Shown here: in pieces, positions 32,061 through 42,240 of the stretch
How positions within the stretch are numbered: the stretch's first letter is position 1
Layout: the number at the start of each line of letters is the position of its first letter
From: Aphrocallistes beatrix
Lineage: Eukaryota; Porifera; Hexactinellida; Sceptrulophora; Aphrocallistidae
Direction of reading: 5' to 3'
Assembly: GCA_963281255.1 (NCBI GenBank)
Contig: OY725503.1
Location: forward strand, 2,976,001 to 3,040,000
DNA length: 64,000 nt
Program-made: the position numbers and the translations under genes
The notes under the pieces: model-generated
Seen by the model: only the letters and a program-made list of their open reading frames with translations
The model's database searches: none
What the model was told of the DNA's origin: nothing

Positions 32061-33190
32061 AAATAGAAGCGGAATGTTGTGACACACCTCCTAATGAGCT
32101 TGGAGCGTCGCAAATTCTACTCTGATTGGATTAGCCCGGCTGATCAGGACCCGCGATCTCTCTTCCACAAAGCGAATTCTCTATTTGGCTTACATCAACA
32201 GCAACCTCAACCACCCCATTCTGACTTCGCTGTCCTCTCACAAGAACTTTCTAATTTCTTTATCCTGAAAATAAACAAATGAATCTTTTAAGCTTAACCC
32301 TGTTCCAATTTCCAATGTGAAATCATCTTTACATATCCATCCTCATTGCGCCCATCATAAAGAAATTTATTAACATGTCTTTCCCCACTGGTTACTTCCC
32401 CTTTAAACACGCAATCATCTAAACCAAGCTTAAAAAACATTTCACATTTCTCATCTTGGATAATCCATTCTGCATTTGACACCATTGACCATACTATCTT
32501 ACTCACACGCCTTTGTACACACTTCGGGATTTCTAACACTTCTCTCTCTTGGTTTAAATCGTATCCTCTTCTGCAAAACCGAATCCATTTTCCTCCGTTT
32601 TCAAAGTCACCCGACATTCCAGTTAAATACCACACCCATAGGCGTCGTAACCCACCCGGTTATCCGGCAATTGCCGGGCGGCCCAGAGTGAATGCCGGGT
32701 GCTACCCGGTCTAATGCCGGGTACAACCCTGGTAAAAAGCTTAGTGCTATTATGTACTGGTAATTGGCTGTTGTTAATTCCTCATGTAGATCAAGGGTTC
32801 ACGGCCCATTTGGCTGACGGTAACGCTGGATCAGCTGAAGATACGGCCCGATTAACTGACTGAACGGCCCTGGATTATTGTGGCCGGGCAGTCCAAGGGT
32901 AGGAAATAAAGTTTACGACGCCTATGACCACAACCCCAAGTTACTGCCTCGATCCTCTTCTCTTCACCTTTTATATCATTGATATGATTGTCTCACCTCC
33001 CCGACATATACTGCTATGCCTATTGTCAAAAACTCTATTCCTTTTGCTGTTCCTGTTAAGTGGAATCCACGTATCCACGTATCCAACGAATCCACGTCCA
33101 CATCCTGAATGCTCAATCCATCCCTATCCTCAAAAGTCTAAAAAACTTTTTTGGCCATGAAACGTCTTTAATAAATGAATGTATGCATAC
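32060..33190 (+). pseudogene. LINE reverse transcriptase remnant
   Basis: RRKFYSDWISPADQDPRSLF and SQELSNFFILKI (32079-32282) match the region just before the reverse transcriptase domain of non-LTR elements. In shifted frames follow PTGYFPFKHAII, then FDTIDHTILLTRL and LCTHFGISNTSLSWF (about 32480-32560), then after a MITE, DPLLFTFYIIDM (32950 region), corresponding to the LGPLLFTLYI block. The 3' end near 33190 has AATAAATGAATG. The catalytic YADD region is deleted, and there are many stops. It resembles Jockey/CR1-type LINEs; the clade is uncertain. Confidence 0.65.
32637..32926. repeat. hAT-like MITE inserted in the LINE remnant
   Basis: The 290 bp element has ends CATAGGCGTCGTAA and TTTACGACGCCTATG, flanked by ACCACACC and ACCACAAC (7 of 8 matching). 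The interior repeats GCCGGGT motifs. Confidence 0.7.
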
Positions 33191-33214
33191 ATACCCACAT
33201 ATACATGAACAGCC

Positions 33215-33435
33215 AAACATCCAATATTGAACACCTCTGTTTAGTGAATCCCTCGATGTATAGCGAACAATTTATTTATTATCTTATAATTCAATTAAAA
33301 AGAACCTTTAGTTAATGAACACCTCGATATACTGAAGAAAACTCCGGTCCACAAGGTGTTCAATATAGAGCTCTATATTGAACACCTTGTGTACCGGATC
33401 AAACCTCTCTAGAGAGAGAGGTTTGACTGTACTCA
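33215..33435. repeat. Pogo/Tigger-like MITE remnants
   Basis: AACACCTCTGTTTAGTGAAT, GAACACCTCGATATACTG, a palindrome at 33346-33385 around TATAGAGCTCTATA, and the end GAGAGGTTTGACTGTA are typical of Tigger-like terminal sequence. The left terminus is not clear. Confidence 0.45.
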
Positions 33436-33560
33436 TTCACCTAGTCAATTTTTAATTTTTATTGATAGTGAAAAAATGATTTTGAATTTGCAAAGAATAT
33501 ATCTAGATTAAAAATGGTCTTGTTATCAAAATGTTTTAAATCGAAATTTTGATTTTCTAG

Positions 33561-34472
33561 GCTCAGTACATTGATGGTGATGTTATTTTAATTTCTGTTA
33601 TCAAGAAGTTGACCAGAAATAGCTTGGCTCATGTGTCTGAACTTTCTGAGGGCGACCAACTACTTTCAATCAATGACAAATCTATACATTGTTTCACACA
33701 TCAAAAACTATTGACTATTTTGCAGGACGCACAAAATATTAAATTAACTTTTCTTCCTGCGAAGTATCGCATGTGCATTGCTGTTAGATTGATTTCTTCT
33801 AATTTCACATCTTTTCCTTATCTATGGAGCATAAAACGATTTTTGCAGCATCTCGAGATAATAAAAGTTGACCTTAGTCATATATCTATCAATGTGGGAT
33901 ATCTTACTGGATTAAAAACATTAGTTATTTCTAATTGTAATATTTTTGATCTCTCAAGAGTACATGATCTAATGAAACTATCTAAATTAGAGTGTCTAAA
34001 CCTGACTTTAAACCAGTTAACTGAAGAGTCCTTGAGCCTATCTTGTCCACTTACCTCTCTTACCTCTCTTACCAGACTTTATTTGGGTTCAAACAAATTA
34101 TCTTGCATTCCTGATTGTCTTTTCAAACTTGGAAATCTTGAATTGCTATCTTTAGTCAATAATAAGATTAAGCATATCCCAAATTCAATAGTTCTATTGA
34201 CGAATTTGCAACTGCTCTGTTTGGATAACAATCTTATTAATTATATCGATTTTGATTTATCTACCCTTCCAAATCTAACCCGCCTCTCAATTGCTAACAA
34301 CGAAATAGATTTTGCTTCGCATGCTATTAGACAAGAGGAATTCCAGGCAATTAGAATACAAGGTAACCCTTGTGAAGAATATCAGCATACATTATTAGCA
34401 TCTAGGCTTCCAAGGAAGATGTCTATTATTGATCCTGTTAATTCTTCTATGTTGTTTCATTCAAATATATAG
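33561..34472 (+). CDS. PDZ-LRR protein, exon 2 (rest of PDZ plus leucine-rich repeats)
   Basis: The acceptor TTTTCTAG precedes GCTCAG at 33561. The 303 codons continue the PDZ domain (DVILISVIKKL, LSEGDQLLSINDKSIH, THQKLLTIL). About six or seven leucine-rich repeats follow, the clearest being LTRLYLGSNKLSCIP, LELLSLVNNKIKHIP and LQLLCLDNNLINYI. After GNPCEEYQHT the chain ends at a TAG (34470-34472). The frame is intact with no lesions, unlike everything around it. The total protein would be about 384 residues. The order, PDZ first and LRR second, is the reverse of LAP proteins such as Scribble and Erbin. The ligand and function are unknown; a scaffolding role is inferred. A mariner element starts 150 bp downstream. 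Confidence 0.85.
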   Translation, partial: AQYIDGDVILISVIKKLTRNSLAHVSELSEGDQLLSINDKSIHCFTHQKLLTILQDAQNIKLTFLPAKYRMCIAVRLISSNFTSFPYLWSIKRFLQHLEIIKVDLSHISINVGYLTGLKTLVISNCNIFDLSRVHDLMKLSKLECLNLTLNQLTEESLSLSCPLTSLTSLTRLYLGSNKLSCIPDCLFKLGNLELLSLVNNKIKHIPNSIVLLTNLQLLCLDNNLINYIDFDLSTLPNLTRLSIANNEIDFASHAIRQEEFQAIRIQGNPCEEYQHTLLASRLPRKMSIIDPVNSSMLFHSNI

Positions 34473-34621
34473 GGTGAAATTCTTTATTTGTGATTTTCAT
34501 TTATTTTTTCATTCAAACTGTAGTTCTAGAACTTAGCGACCTAAGATCTAGTGTCTTTTGTAATATAAATTCAACAATGTACCATATATTTGAAATAATT
34601 CTGTTTTTGCAGTACTATATA

Positions 34622-35927
34622 CCGAGTGTTCAATAAGTTCGCGGAATTTATATGAAGTTCAATGAGCAGGGTTAATGTAATTTAACCATTAGTAAAGCTA
34701 TCAAATCAAAACTTGTATATGCAATTTCAACATTCTAACTTGCATACTTTTTATATTATTGCCAATTTAGTCAAGTCATTTTCTCTTTTTTATTTTTCGA
34801 TGGAAAATTTGAATAATAGGGATTTTCGAGCGATAATGTTTTACAACTATAAACGTGGATTAAACGCTGCGGAGTGTACTGCTGGGATGTTTTCTGCTTT
34901 GGGGGAACTGGCACCAACCAAAACAACAGTTTACAAGTGGTACAGCCGATTTCGTTTGGGTTATATGTGCCTGGACGATGAAGTTCGAACCGGACGCCCG
35001 ATTACGGCGGTCACTGATGAAAATATCGTCAAGGTGGAGGAACTGGTCAGAGAAGACAGACAAATTACTATCCGTCAGTTAGTTCATGATGTGTCAGTAT
35101 CATCGGGAACAATAGAAACAATCCTATACCAACACCTTGGTCTAAAAAGGGTTTGTTCCAAATTAGTCCCACATTTGCTAACTTTGGAACAAAAAAACCG
35201 TCGGATCCAATTTTGTCACTCCATGTTACTGAAGTACTCGGAAACAGATTCTCGGCGGCATTCAGAAGTAATAACGGGTGATGAAACATGGATTTACTTC
35301 TATGACATGCAAACGAAGCAGCAGAGATCAAAATGGATCTTTGAAGATGAGGTACCGGACACAATTCCCAAACAATTCATTGCGGTCGGCAAGCGAATGT
35401 TCGCAATTTTATTTCACCACAAGAGGTCTTCTTGAATTTGTGATGCTTCCTGCGAAGCATACTGTTACCTCAGCTTGGTACACCGAGATTTGCCTTCCAA
35501 AAGTGTTTCAAGCAGTGGAGAAGTTGAGACCAAAGTCCGAGGTCCGTGGGATGAAATTTCATCATGATAATGCTCCAGCACACACAGCAGGAAAGACTAA
35601 GGAGTTTCTCAGGCAATCAGGGTTAGAAATGATTGAACATCCTCCCTACAGCCCAGATCTTGCCCCCTGTGACTTTTGGCTGTTCCCAAATCTAAAAAGA
35701 CACCTAAAAGGCAGGCGTTTTGAGTCAGAATCCGAGCTAATCGCTGCTTTTTTAGAGGCAGTCGAGTGCATACCAGCAAGTAGCTATTCTAAGCTATTTG
35801 ACATGTGGCTACACCGCTGTCAAAGGTGTATTGATGCTAATGGGGAGTATTTTGAACATTTAGAACAGTAATTTGTTAGTTCACTGTAGTCAAAACATAT
35901 TTTTCCGCGAACTTATTGAACACTTGG
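34622..35927 (+). mobile_element. Mariner element, nearly complete
   Basis: The 1306 bp element has 25 bp inverted ends CCGAGTGTTCAATAAGTTCG and its near-complement CGAACTTATTGAACACTTGG, flanked by TA at 34620-34621 and 35928-35929. Its length is typical of mariner. It carries one transposase gene with a single visible frameshift. Confidence 0.95.
34800..35871 (+). pseudogene. Mariner DD34D transposase with one frameshift
   Basis: The ATG at 34800 starts MENLNNRDFRAIMFYNYKRG, the usual N-terminal helix-turn-helix start. The motifs TTVYKWYSRF and DDEVRTGRP follow. The catalytic residues are Asp in VITGDETWIYF, Asp in FHHDNAPAHTA and Asp in SPDLAPCDFWLF. There are 34 residues between the last two, so it is DD34D. 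Near 35400, after AVGKRMFAI, the frame shifts and continues as RGLLEFVMLPA to the stop at 35869-35871. All three catalytic Asp residues and the terminal repeats are kept, so the lesion is recent. It lies just beyond the PDZ-LRR stop codon. Confidence 0.9.
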
Positions 35928-35929
35928 TA

Positions 35930-36857
35930 GTTTACCTCAATAAGTTTGAAAAGATTTTTGATCCCAGGTGCAGATGTGTATTTTCATTGTTATCAGCAGT
36001 GGCTTTAGCATGTGCTAACAGCCCTCATGTATTTTTTGTCAGCCCATTCGGTTAGTAAGGTTGAGAGCAGAGGATGTCCTCCCATCACATCAGCCTCATT
36101 TCACATTTAATTTGCCAACACTCCTCGAAATCTGTAGTTTTCAGTAATTTTTACAAAAATAAGTTGAAATAACAGTTTTAAAAGGTCCTACTGCGTTATT
36201 GACAATCCTACATAAGACTGTTGAATTAGTATATTATTAGTCTATTATATATTTTAATAAATATAAGCTAAGAATTAATGTCTGATAACCAGTAGCGGCA
36301 CAAGATACAAATACAGGGTTTCTCAGAAGTTCTGAAACAATCAATTTTACTTTATTAATTTGACTAAGATCACTTTGTTTTATTTCCAATCATTATGCAT
36401 ATTTGGAATCTAGTACCCTTCTACAATAGAAATGAGCTAGACCTATTACGAAGAAAACATTTCTTATACAATATTAAGAATTAATTACCAATGATTGTAC
36501 GATTTCTTTATTGAAGTTGAGAATATTTACTAAAAATATACGATCCACCATAGCAAACAAATTCAGAAATACAGGCATTAGGATGCAAAATGATTAAGTT
36601 AATCCTCCATATTTTGAGAATGAAGTAGAATTTGATGTTAGATCTATTTGCCTATGTACTATAATGCATCAGCAAAACCTTTTGTAGAACTTTTCGCAAC
36701 ACCTTTTAGATAATATAGATTATAAATCAAATGAGGTTTTCAATCCCTTCGACTTTATTGCATTATCCAAGTCGCATTAGGAATTAGCAGTTGTACTTAT
36801 GGCACCATCAAGTGCTCTACTCTAGAAGATGCCTGATACCTTCACTAGTTTGATAGG
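35930..36857. other. Gene-free stretch
   Basis: No gene or paired repeat ends found. A TACAGGGTTTCTCAGAAG motif at about 36314 resembles a mariner terminus, but no partner end was seen. Confidence 0.45.
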
Positions 36858-36865
36858 CTCTAGCG

Positions 36866-37020
36866 CAGTGGTCTTCAAACTGGGGTACGCGAGCTCTCTT
36901 TGAGACGAGTCTGTTAAGTATGTTATATCTCATTCAACAATATTTTTTCCTTACTTGGGGGTACGCGTAAAGTTCAAAAAATAGCCAGGGGTACCCTGGG
37001 AAAAAGTTTGAAGACCACTG
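36866..37020. repeat. hAT-like MITE with exact 8 bp duplication
   Basis: The 155 bp element has ends CAGTGGTCTTCAAACTGGGG and AAAGTTTGAAGACCACTG, flanked by identical CTCTAGCG (36858-36865 and 37021-37028). Such ends are typical of hAT elements. Confidence 0.95.
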
Positions 37021-37028
37021 CTCTAGCG

Positions 37029-37344
37029 CATGCCCTTCCCTAAAAGATAGATGCATGAGTAAGACATTCGAGTTTCGAGATACATTTTGTATATGTTCCT
37101 TTAATTACTCTAAATTTAATTTAGCCTTAGTGTTAGGAAACATGCTTACAGCACAGTGGAGTTGGACAGTAAAAGTCAGCATTGCTGGACAAAGGTGTTT
37201 ATTAATATTCAATACGAGAGAAATGAATGTGATAATTCAACCTATTTAGTATTCGTATCTGCAGAATATCGTTTATGTGCTGCTAATGTCAAATAGTCGA
37301 GTCTTTCTGTACTTGTCTCTTTATTAATTACCCTATTTTGAACC
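37029..37344. other. Gene-free stretch
   Basis: Nothing recognised between the hAT MITE and the dispersed repeat. Confidence 0.45.
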
Positions 37345-38030
37345 TGGGATTTTTAGTGTGCTTCCTATATTATTATATTGGATCAATGATCAAATATAAT
37401 GATTAGTAGCACTGTACTAAAATGAGTGCTGGTGTATGGCCGACCGGCCGTAAGTGGTGCACAGACCAGAGTTTAAAAGATATCGCGCTGAAATCCTTTG
37501 TGAAGCTGCGAACATATATGTAGATATGCACCTACTCATACGATTTTCAATATATGCTAAATCATCATCATTACGTAGCATTTTGTTATTTCATTCTTTT
37601 GCTTATTGCACAAAAACTAGAAGAGCTAGAAACTTGAGATTGGTAACACTGGTGAAATATGAGGCTCTCTAAAACCTATTTCATTTCTAAATCCATCGGA
37701 CATAGGACCTCTGAGCAATTTGCGGTTAAAAATTTTGTCGCGTCTTCATCGCCTAGTTTTAATGATGAATGCCTATTAGAGCTCAAATTTTAAAAGTTTG
37801 AGATAAACAATTGTTCAATAAAGTGTTCAATATAGATGTCTCAACAAAATTATCTTAATTAATTATGCTTACGTCATCATGATGGCACAGAAATAATTAT
37901 AAATGTCTAATTGAGTTAAAATGATAAGAAAAGAAGTGTGCATCCAAATTTCATGGATGACATGTATTGTGTCATCATCCAAGGAATGTGGAAGCTCACT
38001 TCTGGCTCGTCTGTGGGGGGCTTTTTTCAA
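37345..38030. repeat. Dispersed repeat, inverted partner of 18695-19470
   Basis: Contains TTTTTAGTGTGCTTCCTATA, CTGAGCAATTTGCGGTTAAA and GATGTCTCAACAAAATTATC, all reverse complements of sequence at 18.7-19.5 kb. Non-coding. Confidence 0.6.
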
Positions 38031-38032
38031 TA

Positions 38033-38413
38033 TACCATCGCGATTCGCTTGCATGCGCTATGCGGCTGGCGGACACTTTGTGTCCGCCAGAGGCGCCCTT
38101 TGGGCGTTTGGGCTCTCATTGATTAATAATAAGGGGGACACCATCTCTAAATACTTCTGTCTTACTGTTAAAATTGATCAGTGATGAGTAATCATTTTTG
38201 GATTATATATATATATATACAAGCGCGTTTCGCTTGATTACTCTCCACGGCTTGCGAACACTGTGTGTCCGCCAGAGGCGCTCTTTGGGCGTTTGGGTTC
38301 TCATTGATTAATAATAAGAGGAACACCATCTCTAAATACTTCTGTCTTACTGTTAAAAATCGATCAGTGATGAGTAATAATTTTTGGATTATATAAATAT
38401 ATATATATATATA
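38033..38413 (-). repeat. Two truncated family A copies in tandem
   Basis: Two ~190 bp units (about 38033-38220 and 38221-38413) each run from the GC-rich end to CAGTGATGAGTAATNATTTTTGG and a TA run. They share the same internal deletion point, which suggests duplication of one truncated copy. A family A2 repeat follows. Confidence 0.75.
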
Positions 38414-39110
38414 CAAGCGCGTTTCGCTTGCTTACGCTCCACGGCTTGCGGACACTGCGTGTCCACAGAGTCGCCCTACGGGCGCCTGGAGTTACACAAT
38501 CTAACCTATTTTGGGCTTTTTTTACTTTATCTAAATATTGTAAACAAAGGTTAACGAATAATTCATCATATTGAACTGAAATATTATATTCGAAATCTAT
38601 ACACCAATAAAAACCCCATGTCAACCGTTGGAAGCCAGCCTATAGTCTACTTTTATAATTTGTTTACTTTATGTATCTATTGTAAACAAAGTAAACAAAT
38701 TAATTATCAAATCTACTCGAGAATATGATATTCGAAATCTCCACCCCAGAAACCCCATGTTTACCATTGAAAGCAAGTTTCTAGCATATTTTTGAGATTT
38801 GTTTACTTTATGTATCTATTATAAACAAATAATTTATCATATAGACCTGAAAATTTTTTTATATGAAATCAAATCTTGTGATTCGCATTATAAAAGTCTG
38901 ATAAATGATTGGCTCTCACATGAGCCAATGAATTTCATTCACAAATAGTCCTTTTGATTATATGCATAAGTCACTACTGTTTGATCCTAATATATTTGCA
39001 TTATAAAAGAAACGAATTTCATTGGTCAGCACAATTTGTCACTTATCTCGGCGAGGTGTGAAGATTTCGCTTAGATCTTCGAACTTAATCGTAGACTCAT
39101 TATTATTTAC
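38414..39110 (-). repeat. Family A2 repeat, reverse copy
   Basis: From the GC-rich CAAGCGCGTTTCGCTTGC end through three related units with ACCCCATGT and TTTGTTTACTTTATGTATCT to GATTTCGCTTAGATCTTCG near 39080. Non-coding. Confidence 0.6.
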
Positions 39111-39198
39111 CCATGTGGCAAATTTCACATTGCTTGCACCTCCCAGTTCCTCAATCAATTCTGCTGAAAAAAAACCCCATTGCGTTTTAATATATAAG

Positions 39199-39550
39199 AC
39201 AAGCGCGCTTCGCTTGCTGGCGGACACAAACTGTCCGCCTACGGAAGCCTGAGTTCACATTGGTTAATTATTTAGAGATCACATCTCAAATATGTCTATC
39301 TTAGTGTTAAAATCGAAATTACTCGAAAAATCACCAAATTTGTCAAACAGCCTTCTATCACCTAAATTGGCTGAGTTATAGTCGAAAAACTTAAATTTTT
39401 AATTATAAAAAAGGTGACAATGACATCATTATTCCATGATGAGTCGACATTTTCGTCTGTGCTCAGAACTTAGAGAAGCTATACGCCAAAGACTCCCACA
39501 TGCCAAAAATCAGCTTTCTGTGCCTGGCAGTTTCTTCAATCAATTCGTTA
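39199..39550 (-). repeat. Family A repeat, copy 13, left of the Harbinger insertion
   Basis: A copy with an internal deletion running from CAAGCGCGCTTCGCTTGC to CAATTCGTTA. The remaining end of the same repeat continues beyond 42849, so the Harbinger element split this repeat. Confidence 0.75.
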
Positions 39551-40085
39551 AGCCCACCATACACGATGCAACTTTGTTGCATGCAACAAAGTTGCATCGT
39601 GTATGTTAAAATTTCATGCAACAAAGGTTGCATGCAACAATGTTGCATCGTGTATGGTAGTATTTTGCATGCAACAAATGTGCATGAAACAAAGTTGCAT
39701 CGTGTATGTCGAGTATTGCATGCAACAATGTTGCATGGAAATAGAACATGTTCTATTTTCATGCAACATTCCGCATCAAAATTATATTAATTATTACGAT
39801 AACAATAACGATAAGCATATAAAAAATACGATCAAGTCATTAAAGTAGACAATAGGAAGTTATCTTTATTGAATGGGTCATTCAACAATCAATACACACT
39901 TACAAATTAACAAATTATCACAGGATTGTGCAAAAAAAAAGCTTTTTGAGACACGTATCCAGATGTAGATACGTGGTACCGTATAATACATATAAATAGC
40001 TGAATATAAATAAATATAGGTCTACATTTAATCGTTTTTGTGGAGGAAATTAATTCTGTTAATAAAGCTAATATTTGTTATACCT

Positions 40086-40245
40086 ATGGCAAAACCTTTT
40101 TATTGGAGCGATGATAAACTAGGAACCCTGATAGATATGTACCAAGAGAGAATTTATCTTTATAATACAAAACATAAAGATTACTTCAATAGAGATATTA
40201 GGAATAAGGCCTTCAGTGAAATCGCAAAAGAACATGGGACTACAG
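40086..40245 (+). CDS. MADF-BESS protein of Harbinger element, exon 1
   Basis: The ATG at 40086 opens KPFYWSDDKLGTLIDMYQER and the first half of a MADF (Myb-like) DNA-binding domain, ending G/GTAATT at 40245, phase 1. In PIF/Harbinger elements this second protein binds the element ends and brings the transposase to DNA and the nucleus. An earlier non-coding exon is possible. The donor is in the middle of the domain and fits exon 2 in frame. Confidence 0.8.
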
Positions 40246-40316
40246 GTAATTAGTTAAAAAGATTATTCGTTTTTTCCAAATATTTTACTCTAAATGAAAT
40301 TGATTTCTACAATTAG

Positions 40317-40501
40317 AAATGGAGATTAAGAACAAACTAAGAGGTTTGCGAGCACAATTCACACGGGAAAAACATAAAATGGGAAAAGTGAGGACTGGAA
40401 CAGGAGCAGACGAAATTATTGGCTCAAAATGGAGTTTGTTTAATCGACTCCAATTTCTTGAAGAACACATTCTCCCGAAAACAACTATTTCAAATCTGGA
40501 T
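40317..40501 (+). CDS. MADF-BESS protein, exon 2
   Basis: Acceptor AATTAG at 40311-40316. The exon completes the MADF domain with EIKNKLRGLRAQFTREKHKM, GTGADEIIGSKW and NRLQFLEEHI, then ends before a consensus GTAAGT donor at 40502. Phase is 1 in and 0 out, matching exons 1 and 3. Confidence 0.8.
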
Positions 40502-40607
40502 GTAAGTAATAAACCTATAAAGTATTAGGGTAAAATAATCGCTAATAAGATAGTATAGTTTTAATATAGAGAGTACTAATAACATTTTCTAATGAAGCAT
40601 CAATTAA

Positions 40608-41426
40608 TTAAACAACAGACCACTGCCATGGTACCTCCCCATCCTTAGAGCTATAGTATGCACTCAATATATTTCTATTGTCTTTGGCACTTTTAGCATG
40701 CATATTACCTGACTGATTTTTTAATGGGGCAAAACCTGTTGGAATTGGTCCTTGATGCCAGTTTCCCTGTTCAAATATGTGTGTTATAGGGTTTTCTGTA
40801 TCGACAGATCCTGGTGGCATGTAAATGGGACACGCTTCCTTCCTTGAACGCAGGAAATTATGTAGGGAACAACAGGCGAAAGTTATGATTTCCACCTTTT
40901 CCGGAATGAGATTAATAGGTGTCATAAATATTCGGAAACGATTCGAAAGAATACCAAAAGCGTTTTCAACTACTCGTCGCGCTCGACTTAGCCTGTAATT
41001 AAAAATTCTTTCCAATGTAAACCCTCTTTGACTGTAGGGTTTGAGAATATACTCTTTGGGAAAAGCTTCATCAGCAACGATGAAATAAGGAAAATTTATT
41101 TCCCTGAAAGGGAGAATGTCCATTTTGGGCATATTTAAGCTGTTTTCTTCGAGTGCACGAAATAAATTTGAATTTTTAAAAACACCACCATCTGAAATTC
41201 TTCCATTACACCCGACATCTATATAGGTAAAATTGTAGTTGGCATCTACGATTGCTAAGAGAACAATACTAAACCTCTGCTTGTAGTTAAAATTATAAGA
41301 GCCAGTGTTTGAAGGTGGTTGTATCATTATGTGTTTTCCATCCATTGCTCCAAGACAGTTGTGGATATTCCACTTCTCCTGAAAAGCTTGTGCAACTTTT
41401 TTCCATTCTGCTTCTGTTTTTGGAAC
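40608..41426 (-). CDS. Harbinger transposase, exon 3 (DDE catalytic core)
   Basis: The acceptor TTTCAACAG precedes VPKTEAEWKKVAQAF. The 272 residues carry LGAMDGKHIMIQPP (first Asp), VGCNGRISDGGVF, IVADEAFP (second Asp) and LSRARRVVENAFGILSNRF (Glu), the DDE superfamily 4 pattern of PIF/Harbinger transposases. The stop is at 40608-40610. There is no lesion. The enzyme cuts the element at its inverted ends and inserts it at TWA targets. Exon 3 is antisense to the second intron of the MADF-BESS gene. Confidence 0.9.
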   Translation of the reverse strand, partial: VPKTEAEWKKVAQAFQEKWNIHNCLGAMDGKHIMIQPPSNTGSYNFNYKQRFSIVLLAIVDANYNFTYIDVGCNGRISDGGVFKNSNLFRALEENSLNMPKMDILPFREINFPYFIVADEAFPKEYILKPYSQRGFTLERIFNYRLSRARRVVENAFGILSNRFRIFMTPINLIPEKVEIITFACCSLHNFLRSRKEACPIYMPPGSVDTENPITHIFEQGNWHQGPIPTGFAPLKNQSGNMHAKSAKDNRNILSAYYSSKDGEVPWQWSVV

Positions 41427-41464
41427 CTGTTGAAAAGAATAATAAACACCATATTTTGTTATAG

Positions 41465-41908
41465 GAAAACTTTGGTGGTGATGAACAAAGTGAGATAGAT
41501 GAAGATGACATTGAAGAAACTATGTCTATGACTTCAGCAAATAGTAGTAACCTTGCGAAACGCCTTGCTCGAAATAAACCAAAACAAAAACAAAAGAAGC
41601 GACAGAATGAAGAGGATGACATGATTAAAAAGGCTGTACTTTGTTTAGATAAGGTAACGAATGAAGAGCAAGAAGATGGTTTAGCAATATTTGGAAGACA
41701 TATAGCTTCTGAACTTAGAGAAATTCCATACCCCCATTTGCAGAGGTGGGCCAAGCTTCAAATTCAACAAGTCATTTTCACTGCTCAAGATTCTAATGCA
41801 GATCAATCAAGTTATCTTCCCCAGCATAGTCGCACTTGCCAACCGAGGATGGAAGATAATTATGACTATGACTCACAGTTTATTGAACCAAGCAATCGAT
41901 CGTTCTAG
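41465..41908 (+). CDS. MADF-BESS protein, exon 3 (BESS motif)
   Basis: Acceptor TTATAG at 41459-41464. The 147 residues comprise an acidic stretch (DEQSEIDEDDIEE), a basic likely nuclear signal (RLARNKPKQKQKKRQ), then a BESS-type protein interaction motif around LAIFGRHIASELREIP, ending at TAG 41906-41908. The intron before this exon (40502-41464) contains, on the opposite strand, the last exon of the transposase. Exon 3 itself lies in a transposase intron, so the two genes interlock. The total protein is about 262 residues. Confidence 0.8.
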   Translation, partial: ENFGGDEQSEIDEDDIEETMSMTSANSSNLAKRLARNKPKQKQKKRQNEEDDMIKKAVLCLDKVTNEEQEDGLAIFGRHIASELREIPYPHLQRWAKLQIQQVIFTAQDSNADQSSYLPQHSRTCQPRMEDNYDYDSQFIEPSNRSF

Positions 41909-42044
41909 AGTTACCCTTATACTAATTGTTATTCCTACCCATATCTTTCTATAGAATAGTGTGATACAGTGATTTGTACCTTAGCATAGTAGCAATAGAG
42001 ATATAAATGAATATCACTACTAGTCATACAATTTAGATATTTAC

Positions 42045-42160
42045 CTTCAAATATTCGCCTTTTAACACATCAGCAATTGCACAGCATGTCTCTGGGATAA
42101 TTTTGCCGAGGGTCTGAGCTGCTACTCGATACAAAAATTTAAGGCTCTCATAGGTTTCAC
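42045..42160 (-). CDS. Harbinger transposase, exon 2
   Basis: Acceptor CTAAATTAG then GTGAAACC at 42160. The 116 bp encode ETYESLKFLYRVAAQTLGKI and PETCCAIADVLKGEYLK, ending before GTAAATAT. The conserved ETC.AI and phase 1 to 0 fit both neighbours exactly. Confidence 0.85.
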
Positions 42161-42240
42161 CTAATTTAGAAATAAAGCATAGGTAAATAAGAGATTTGAC
42201 AAAATATTATGTATGAAAATAAGTAATTAGTAAAACTTAC

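Larger units (their letters stand above)
24039..33560 (+). other. Intron of the PDZ-LRR gene, packed with transposons
   Basis: The intron is about 9.5 kb, phase 0, GT (24039) to AG (33560). It holds a pogo-like MITE, a family A2 repeat, a foldback, a hAT MITE, a P-like pseudogene on the opposite strand, and a LINE remnant. Gene-free parts with no recognised repeat are 24060-24540, 24714-25265, 27956-28900, 29139-29364 and 31301-32060. Confidence 0.7.

Noticed and set aside
41293..41754. A 153-codon minus-strand frame across the Harbinger transposase intron
   Set aside because: It is antisense to the MADF-BESS exon and frame-shifted relative to the transposase; the serine-rich sequence mirrors the BESS exon coding.
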